DNA from: Rutpela maculata
Lineage: Eukaryota > Arthropoda > Insecta > Coleoptera > Cerambycidae
DNA: 64,000 nucleotides
Assembly: GCA_936432065.2 (NCBI GenBank)
Contig: OW386288.2
Location: forward strand, 10,528,706-10,592,705
Reading direction: 5' to 3'
Part shown: piece after piece, positions 56,640 through 64,000 of the stretch
Position numbering within the stretch: the first letter of the stretch is position 1
Layout of the letters: every line of letters begins with the position of its first letter
The notes under the pieces: model-generated
Seen by the model: only the letters and a program-made list of their open reading frames with translations
Told to the model about the DNA's origin: nothing
Databases searched by the model: none
Program-made: the position numbers and the translations under genes

Positions 56640-56960
56640 ATTAAAAATGCGTCGCCTCAAGCGAACAAACATTTTTTTCACTCGGAAAAAACACGAGGGC
56701 GGGGGGGGGGGGACAAGATCACAATTTTTTTTAACTCAACAATGAAAATTGATGAGCGAGGGAGGGAAAAATCATATTTTTTTTCACTCAGCAATGAAAA
56801 TTGATGAGCGAGTTAGCAGAGAGAGAAAATCACGAAATTTTTAGAAAACCACCAAAAGTTTTTCCGCTCAGAAATAAAAAATCAACAAATTTTTCATTCT
56901 CCAACCTTTTTTGCCAAAATAAACGACAGGGGGGGGGGGGGGGAAGGGGCACGTACAGTA
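56640..56960. repeat. low-complexity block with G-runs and a tandem repeat
   Basis: AATGAAAATTGATGAGCGAG occurs at about 56742 and 56795 with similar T-rich flanks, a period near 53. G-runs lie near 56700 and 56930. The upstream stretch 56429-56639 is plain AT-rich sequence. Confidence 0.6.
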
Positions 56961-56974
56961 GGTACATATGTATA

Positions 56975-57410
56975 TACCGGGTGACCATGAGAACCGGCCC
57001 AGGCATATAGCTCCTTTGTTATGAACCAACTGTTTTGAAATTTGGAACATGTATATAAGACTTATTTTCCGATTTAGTGATATGTGTAGTCAAAATGGCC
57101 GACTTCCAATTTCGACGACACATCAAATTTGATTTTCTTTAATGGAACACCCTGTATATTTTGGTACTTTTGGAATCTACGGACCAAATTCTATCTGATC
57201 ACATTAATAATTTTAAAATTTTTAATTTCATTTTTCAACAGAGAAGGCTGTGGACTAGGTTAAAATTTATCATCTCCACTCTTTCATCCACACAAATGAT
57301 AATTCTTAGTAATAAGTTAATATTAAGTGTATTGTGGGCCAATAAATTTTAAAGTGTTGGTTTTTGATAAGAAAGTCAATTTTTTTAAATGGAACCTGTA
57401 TGGACCATCC
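56975..57410. mobile_element. partial element with TACCGGGTG end
   Basis: TACCGGGTGACC at the left and GGAACACCCTGTATATT at about 57144 repeat the order of motifs in the arm of the 17468 foldback. The right boundary is unclear and the inner sequence is diverged. Confidence 0.45.
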
Positions 57411-57492
57411 ACAACAGTAGATAGAGAATTTTATTTCGAATACGACAATATGCGATAATCTCTAGTTTTATTTCTATTTAACATTAAAAAAA

Positions 57493-58374
57493 CCGCTGCC
57501 CAAGGAATCACTACTTCCACATCCAGATTCTCTATCCAAGTCACTCACAACGACAACACTTTGTATGTGGAAATAATTGTTTATGGAACTTTAATAATAT
57601 ATTTGAAATCCTCTACCCCAAAAACCTATGAAACGATACCCCACATCGGTAGTGGGGTGGGGGTGGTGATAGGGGGGGTGGTAGTGGGTAGTGGATGTGG
57701 ATAAGTAAAAAAATATTTTGAGATTTCTGGTTCTTGTACATACACTAAATCACAATTTTTTTTCATCCCCTTTAATAAGGGGGTGGGGGTGGTAATGGGG
57801 GTGGCTAATGCTAAAAAATTTTTTGAGACCTTAGCTTCTCTTGTATATACTAAATACTAATTTTATGGACTCTTACCTGCTTGATTTACCCATTTAAAAC
57901 AAATTTACCTACCCCCCAACCCTTCGTCGGAACAACATGAAAATATAATCTAGTTCCAGATCTCGTTAAAGTACATACGTGTACCAAATTTCAAGTCAAT
58001 ATCTTAAACGGTTCCAGAGTAAACGTGCGCACAAAAAAAGTTACAGACAGACAGACCGACAGACAGACCGACAGACAGACCGACAGACAGACAGACCGAC
58101 AGACAGACCGACAGACAGAAATTTTTTTTTCGTTCAAACTTAAAATCTCGACGTTTCGTGATATTCTAAGCCTATTTGAACAATAACAATTTTTAAAAAT
58201 TTTTTTGTCGTTCCTATACTTCCACTGGATGTGGAAGTAAAGACAGACAGACAGAAATGTTTTTTTCGCTCAAACTTAAAATCTCGACGTTTCATGACAT
58301 TTTAAGCCTATTTGAACAATAAAAATTTTTTAAAATTTTTTTGTCGTTAGTATACTTCCACTGGATGTGGAAGT
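57493..58374 (+). mobile_element. family A element, copy l, with duplicated hairpin end
   Basis: It starts CCGCTGCCCAAGGAATCAC. After an expanded CAGACAGACCGA array (about 58042-58117) it reaches a first hairpin end CTTCCACTGGATGTGGAAG at 58238. A second partial unit, beginning in the CAGACAGA array, repeats the last 130 bases and ends at 58374. Tandem 3' ends like this are often seen in Helitron-type elements. Confidence 0.9.
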
Positions 58375-58649
58375 AATTAAATAATTCAAAAATAGGTACC
58401 TTATTCTTCATTGCATACCTTCATTTCATTTTAATGAAACAATGTACTGAGCTACCTACCTACCCACAAGGTAAAATAATAAACAAGGTTGCGAACAAAA
58501 ACATGACACACAAAATCATTACACGAAAACTTGAACAAAATTGTTATTAAAATAAGCCTATATTTCAACAAAATTAAACTAAATCAAAATACTACCAAAA
58601 TGAGTTTTGAAAGTTCTAATGTAAAATTTCATTGTCAATGTCCAATTAT
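58375..58649. other. no recognisable feature
   Basis: AT-rich spacer between family A and a transposase relic. Confidence 0.4.
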
Positions 58650-58879
58650 GTGTTCAAAATGATTGCCTTTCTACGCAACACAAAGTTGTGTCCTATTTAA
58701 AGTACACCGAACAACATTTCTTAACTCATCGTTCGAAATTTATTAGAACGCTTGTGTTACTCTATTACACAAGTCTGCTAATGTTGGTGGTCTGAAGTAA
58801 ACTTTATTTTTAAGAATCCCCACAAATAAAAATCGAGGGGAGTCAGATCAGGTGACCTAGGTGGCTACCTAACTGGACC
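58650..58879 (-). pseudogene. Tc1/mariner-superfamily transposase C-terminal remnant
   Basis: The minus strand encodes GPVR, a stop where Trp is expected, then PPRSPDLTPLDFYLWGFLK. After a one-base frameshift come NKVYFRPPTLADLCNRVTQ, NDELRNVVRCTLNRTQLC and a final HFEH. SPDLTPLD...LWG is the conserved block around the last catalytic acidic residue of IS630/Tc1/mariner-type transposases. The N-terminal helix-turn-helix and first two acidic residues are missing. Confidence 0.75.
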
Positions 58880-59545
58880 ATTTAGCGGTGGCCTTAATGT
58901 CACGTTTCTATGGAAATAATATATTCTGTATGTTTACAAAACATTTTGACAGTTCTTGAAAAATCGTAAAAATGTCTGACAGCCATAATATTTCAATTTG
59001 AAATTAACTTCGGATTTAGTTGCTTCAGCTTCAGGAGTAAATGTCAATAATAATACAGACTGTACAATTACTGTTAATATTTATCCTAAATAATTTATGC
59101 ATCTCCTGTGAATTTGGAAATAATTACTAATTCTGTTTAATAACTTTAACAACACAAATAACATTTTTTGTTGTCATATTTTAGAAATGTCAAATTTTGA
59201 AGTGACTTAACGTCAATTATAAAAGTGACTTTTAGTTTGGCGGTCGTTACTAAGTTACTGTTTGGAAAATGCGAAATACTCACTTCGCATACGGCTGCAT
59301 AATATGTTATTTATTTATTTATTTAAACTTTTTATCACGATGTGGAGCTTAGTAAATAAATTACATAAGTGATAAAAAGAAACTAGAGTGCCAAGGTGCA
59401 TATTAAGTTTTTTTGAAATCCAGAAATTGTGAAATTAAGATTATTCAACTCTACTTTTTAAATAATTTTAAGTGACATTAAGAAATGTCATAATTATTTA
59501 AATGTCAAATCTGAATAATTTTTTGTAAGAAAACCATTATTTTTA
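58880..59545. other. no recognisable feature
   Basis: AT-rich sequence. No upstream transposase domain continues on the minus strand. No repeat end is recognised. Confidence 0.4.
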
Positions 59546-60130
59546 GCAATATTAATAGTGATAGTACAATTGACGATTTGCACGAAAGAAAGTTTGGTAA
59601 AAAGTGTCATGGCGCACAGTATAAACATGTTGACCAACTCGTCTAATTTCCAAACTTTGCAACAATTAAATACCTATAATATAATAATCATAACATTGTT
59701 TTCATTATCTTTAATGTTAAACCTACTTCCATTGAATATAAATCATCTTTATTAGATTGTTTAGTAGTCTACAATATTTAAAAAATGTCGAATTATGCAA
59801 TTTGTCAATCACTGCTGCCAACTGTTCTAAACTGAGAGTTAGAAACAGTGTTTGACAAATTGCATAATTCGACATTTTTTAAGTATTTTAGACTACGAAA
59901 CAACCTACTAAAGATAATTTATATTCAATGGAAGTAGGTTTAACATTAAAGATAATGAAAACAATGTTATGATTATTATATTATAGGTATTTAATTGTTG
60001 CAAAGTTTGGAAATTAGACGAGTTGGTCAACATGTGCAGTGAATTACAATGATACCAATCTCGACACTTTTTACCAAACTTTCTTTCGTGCAAATCGTCA
60101 ATTCTGAATATTAATGATGATATTATTAGC
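59546..60130. mobile_element. palindromic element with 270-base arms
   Basis: Arms 59546-59820 and 59850-60130 are complementary over ATTGACGATTTGCACGAAAG, AGTTTGGTAAAAAGTG, CAACATGTTGACC-like and GTCGAATTATGCAATTTGTC blocks. The unpaired centre is about 30 bases. Mirrored frames appear on both strands and are not genes. Confidence 0.8.
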
Positions 60131-60850
60131 TATATTAATAGTTATATTACAATTTATTTATTTTTTCTGTCATCTCCGCCAACTACAAGAAATCGTACAA
60201 TAATGGATTACTTTACTGACTGTTTCTAGCACTTTAGTGACTATTTTGAGGTTCTTCAGTGACGATTTCAAAAAAACATTTATTCATTTATCTGTACATT
60301 CGCCCGAATTGATACATATGATGGGCTTTTCAAATCTTCTTAATCGAATTCGTATAGAAACATGTTTCTCGTACGATTTTGAAATACTTAAGCTTGCACT
60401 TAAACTAAAAAATTGGTGACCTTTAGTATTCATGACTTCATTCAAAAGAACATAAACGCTTTCAACACCGTAATTACTTTGACATTGTTCCCTGAAAAAT
60501 TTGACACCAGGAGGAAATCGCGGATACGATTACCACAGATAAATAAGATTTACCCAACAGATGTTGCAAAATTACACACTTATATCGTATAAAACAATAG
60601 GTATATGAAATATGATCATTCCTCTAACTAGATGACCGTGTTGTCACATTAGTGGTATTAAATTGGCGGTGGAACAATTGTAAAAAATCACTCAGGTGTC
60701 CTAACACGGTCCACATGTCGATTTTACAATAGAGAAACCAAGAAGTGCGAGTTAGTTTATAAATAATTGAAAATGTATAGGGAACGCCAAAAAATATGCC
60801 GTTACAAAATATGTAAAAAAGTTTTTTTATTTTTTAAACTGCACGCAGAT
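60131..60850. other. no recognisable feature
   Basis: AT-rich sequence with one 60-codon frame (60237-60419) and no recognisable domain. Confidence 0.4.
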
Positions 60851-61098
60851 TTTTATTTATTTATTTACTAATTTTGCCAAAAACCTCTTCTGCTTTACAA
60901 GAGTAGGGATTTTTTACTTGCCTAACATTTAATTGACAAGAAACTGACTTAATATCCTCTCCGAAGGATGGCATTCACAACGCAATCCGCGCCTAAGATT
61001 GCACAGTCTCTGCATATTCACTAATACGCAAGCCGCTACAGGGTAAGACGATATCGCTCTGTATCCCCGGGCGGTCACCCATCCAAGAACTAACCACG
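60851..61098 (-). mobile_element. 5S rRNA-derived (SINE3-type) element
   Basis: The minus strand opens GGTTAGTTCTTGGATGGGTG, then ACCGCCCGGGGATAC (61063-61096), closely matching the 3' part of animal 5S rRNA (GGTTAGTACTTGGATGGGAG, ACCGCCTGGGAATAC). A body shared with 32491-32745 follows, ending in an AAATAAATAAATAAAAA tail. The 5' part of the 5S sequence is missing. SINE3 elements use the 5S internal promoter and LINE enzymes. Confidence 0.65.
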
Positions 61099-61179
61099 AT
61101 GAACGTTTCTCAACTATATGTAATAAAATAGAAGAAGAAGAAAAAGAAAATAGTTACAATACAATATGTGCTTCCCCGA

Positions 61180-61240
61180 ATCCTGGCCCGGAGCCAGCCA
61201 GGTTGGACGGAACAGATCCGGTTCGGCTTAACGACAAAGA
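61180..61240 (+). repeat. family D fragment
   Basis: CCTGGCCCGGAGCCAGCCAG and GATCCGGTTCGGCTTAACGA match the core of the copies at 8455-8598 (minus strand) and 1502-1690. Confidence 0.55.
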
Positions 61241-61291
61241 AATAATAAAAAAGGTTAAAAACTCATATCCGCCTGTGGCGGATTTAAAAAA

Positions 61292-61945
61292 CCGCTGCAC
61301 AAGGAATCGCTACTTCCACATCCAGATACTCTATCCAAGTCACTCAAACGAAAAAACTTTGTATGTGGAAATAATTGTTTATGGAACTTTAATAATATAA
61401 TATTTGAAATCCTCTACCCCAAAAACTCATAAAACGATACTCCACATCGGCAATGGGTGGGGGGTGGTGATAGGGGGGTGGCAGTAGGGGTGGATGAAGT
61501 AAAAAAATATTTTGATGTTTCTGGTTCTTGTACATACACTAAATCACAGTTTTTTAAATGTGTTAATGGGAGTGGCTAATGCCAAAAATTTTTTTGAGAC
61601 CTTAGCTTCTCTTGTATATGCTAAATAAAAATTTTATGGACTCTTATCTGCTTGATTTGCCCATTTACCCCAAATTTACCCCGATTTACCCCCCAACCCT
61701 TCGACGAAACAAGATGAAAATATAATCTAGTTCCAGATCTCGTTAAAGTACATATGTGTACCAAATTTCAAGTCAATACCTTAAACGGTTCCAGAGTAAA
61801 CGTGCGCATAAAAAAAGTTACAGACAGAAATTTTTTTTGCTCAAACTTAAAATCTCGACGTTTCATGACATTTTAAGCCTATTTGAACAATAAAATATTT
61901 AAAAAAAATTTTTGTCGTTACTATACTTCCACTGGATGTGGAAGT
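61292..61945 (+). mobile_element. family A element, copy m, complete
   Basis: It runs from CCGCTGCACAAGGAATCGC to CTTCCACTGGATGTGGAAGT, with all inner blocks and a contracted microsatellite. It faces copy n, with 195 bases between the hairpin ends. Confidence 0.92.
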
Positions 61946-62140
61946 AATTAACAATTTGATTAAAAATAGTCCACAAAGAGGCTTAAAAATAAAAAAACTT
62001 AAAAAACTATTTAGGCATAAGCACTGCAAAATTTGGCTAGTTGACACGGGAAAAGCTAAACCCGTTGGAGACAACTGCCGCACCTTGGTGGTCTCCCTGC
62101 CGCCAGGAAAATATGATTTGTTTAAAAAAGTTTTAATTTT
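61946..62140 (+). other. coding-like segment between two family A copies
   Basis: A frame running through this spacer reads KKLKKLFRHKHCKIWLVDTG, KAKPVGDNCRTLVVSLPPGK and YDLFKKVL. It is open across the whole spacer and less AT-rich in its middle than typical for the window. I do not recognise it. It could be a captured exon or retroelement piece, or chance. Confidence 0.25.
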
Positions 62141-62839
62141 ACTTCCACATCCAGTGGAAGTATAGTAACGACAAAAAAATTTTTAAAAATTTTTATTGTT
62201 CAAATAGGCTTAGAATGTCATGAAACGTCGAGATTTTAAGTTTGAGCGAAAAAAAAAATTCTGTCTGTCGGTCTGTAACTTTTTTTTGTGCGCACGTTTA
62301 CTCTGGAACCGTTTAAGATATTGACTTGAAATTTGGTACACGTATGTATTTTAAGGTGATCTGGAACTAGATTATATTTTCATCTTGTTCCATCGAAGGG
62401 TTGGGGGTAAATTGGGGTAAATTTGTGGTAAATAGGTGAATTAAGCAGGTAAGAGTCCAGAAAATTGGTATTTAGTATATTAAAGAGAAGCTAAGGTCTC
62501 AAAAAAATTTTTGGCATTAGCCACCCCCATTACCACCCCCACCCCATTATTAAAGGGGATGAAAAAAAATTGTGATTTAGTGTGTGTGTACAAGAACCAG
62601 AAACCTCAAAATATTTTTTACTTCATCCACCCCCACTACCACCCCCTAGCACCACCCCCACCCCACTACCGATGTGGGGTATCGTTTTATAGGTTTTTGG
62701 GGTAGAGGATTTCAAATATTATATTATTAAATTTCCATAAGCAATTATTTCCACATACAAAATTTTTTCGTTGTGAGTGACTTGGATAGAAAATCTGGAT
62801 GTGGAAGTAGTGATTCCTTGGGCAGCGGTTTTTTTTTTT
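62141..62839 (-). mobile_element. family A element, copy n, complete
   Basis: It runs from the perfect hairpin ACTTCCACATCCAGTGGAAG to TCTGGATGTGG...GGGCAGCGG and a T-run. With copy m it is the best template for the family consensus. Confidence 0.92.
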
Positions 62840-64000
62840 AGCAATTTATCGGCCAAAAATGAATTTAGAATGAGAGGACAAAAAGAACAAAAATAGTAAA
62901 AACAAAAGATACAGATAAAGGAAAAAAGGAGACGATTAAAGATGTAAAGTTAAGAAAGATAAAATGTAGAGTACAAATAAGTTATGGTAGAGGAAAGTGT
63001 GGCTAAAGTAGTGGCCGGAAAATAGGCAACGACTCGTATGGTAGGGGGTGTTTTATCAGAAATGGGGCATTGCGCTGTCTGATTTGTGTTACGTTGCGAG
63101 TTAGCGGTCTACCGCCCAGTTTGAAGGAATACAATTTTTGCGATATTTTTTGGACGTAGATGTTACTGATCCTCAAGAACTAAGTGGGCCACCATCGAGT
63201 GGGGTGATAAAACTGCCCAAATTTTTAAGGAGTGAGTCATAGTGTTTAGTTGTTGCAAGAAGGTTATCGTTGGTATAAAAAAGGAGACTATGTAGGTGAT
63301 ATCCGCAAGCACAACATACTATTCCCAATCAACTGCCTGGGATTTGCCAAATATCCTTATTACCTCGTTCCGAGCCTCATTTCGTATAAATGCACAGAAA
63401 TGTAGTTTTGACTAAAAATACTGTAGCAGTTGTATGATCAAAATACTTCTGAAGTATCTTATTAAGGCCACAACGATATCTTTAAAAAGATTTCCTCGCT
63501 TTGTGGTTATTAAAAGTGTGGTTTTATAGTATATTTAGTAAAAATAAAAATAACATATCACTCAGGCAAAGACCGACCATCATAGGTGTATTAATTTTTC
63601 TCTTAACGTTCATAGAAATTAAATCTACCTAAATTCATTTTATATGAAATAAATGTCTGTTTGAATTATCCAATTTTGCCAGTTCTTAGTCTCACCCGTT
63701 ACACGCCGGCTATGATGTATGTGAATACTTTCGCGGCAGGTACTTGAGAGAGATCAAAGATACAGTTCACAGTGGCAGAGACAAAGACAGCTCACCTCGT
63801 ATCGAGCTTTTAAGACACATAGTAATTTACCCAAAAACCGGTAATAGTACAGGTATTTCGTGTGATTTTTTTCTAAAAATGCAGATAACTTATATTTAAT
63901 CTAGCGTACCATAGATGGCGCATTAGACTTGTTCTGACTTTTTTCAGTCTGGTTTATACTCTACACGTTTAAGTGCAGCAAACCATAGAACTACAAATGA
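62840..64000. other. no recognisable feature
   Basis: A-rich at 62860-62960, then mixed sequence. A moderately GC-rich part at 63080-63380 gave no recognised domain on either strand. No tRNA or repeat end is seen to the window edge. Confidence 0.4.

Noticed and set aside
59558..60093. Mirrored 61-65-codon frames as paired genes
   Set aside because: They are the same palindromic arm read on opposite strands.

Overview
This window looks like AT-rich, repeat-dense, gene-poor nuclear DNA from an animal, most likely an insect. The reasons are an intron-containing tRNA-Tyr(GTA), hAT-type elements with 8-bp target-site duplications, many palindromic (foldback) DNA elements ending in TACAGGGTGT-like motifs, tRNA- and 5S-derived SINEs, LINE reverse-transcriptase remnants and THAP-type coding traces. 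The species cannot be named from the sequence. I see no intact host protein-coding gene. Most longer open frames are chance frames in low-complexity or palindromic DNA. The firmest genes are tRNA-Tyr and tRNA-Arg(ACG), both on the minus strand near 9.5-10 kb. One 65-bp segment at 39.6 kb has exon-like splice borders.

Layout. 0-10 kb: a 1.25-kb direct duplication carrying a degenerate tRNA-Tyr-like gene; an inverted pair of repeats in which one copy carries a hAT MITE and the other shows the empty site; an inverted pair of purine-tract plus palindrome units; then the intact tRNA pair. 10-17 kb: the first copy of a roughly 0.75-kb dispersed family (here 'family A'), a foldback element inside another foldback, a further foldback, and about 4 kb of largely unrecognised sequence. 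17.5-25.5 kb: a four-level nest. A foldback element with a THAP-like exon was split by a hAT-like element (8-bp duplication CTTATTTG). That contains a family A copy, which was split by a young non-autonomous LTR retrotransposon (4-bp duplication GATC, nearly identical LTRs). 26-40 kb: more hAT and foldback elements, a broken uncharacterised gene with a surviving intron, SINEs, and family A copies carrying their own insertions. 40-49 kb: a run of family A copies and a 30-bp minisatellite. 49-55 kb: LINE fragments and a 2.3-kb palindrome whose two arms each encode the end of a zinc-finger transposase. 55-64 kb: a second element family with the same architecture as family A, further family A copies, a Tc1/mariner-type transposase remnant, a palindrome and a 5S-derived SINE.

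Family A (13 copies or fragments) has one end reading CCGCTGCCC, subterminal inverted repeats ACTTCCACATCCAG/CTGGATGTGGAAGT, a CAGA-type microsatellite and a terminal hairpin. This architecture matches the non-autonomous Helentron-associated (HINE/DINE-1-like) group, so that assignment is an inference from structure. The elements do not work together as a system. They record successive insertions whose order can be read from the nesting.
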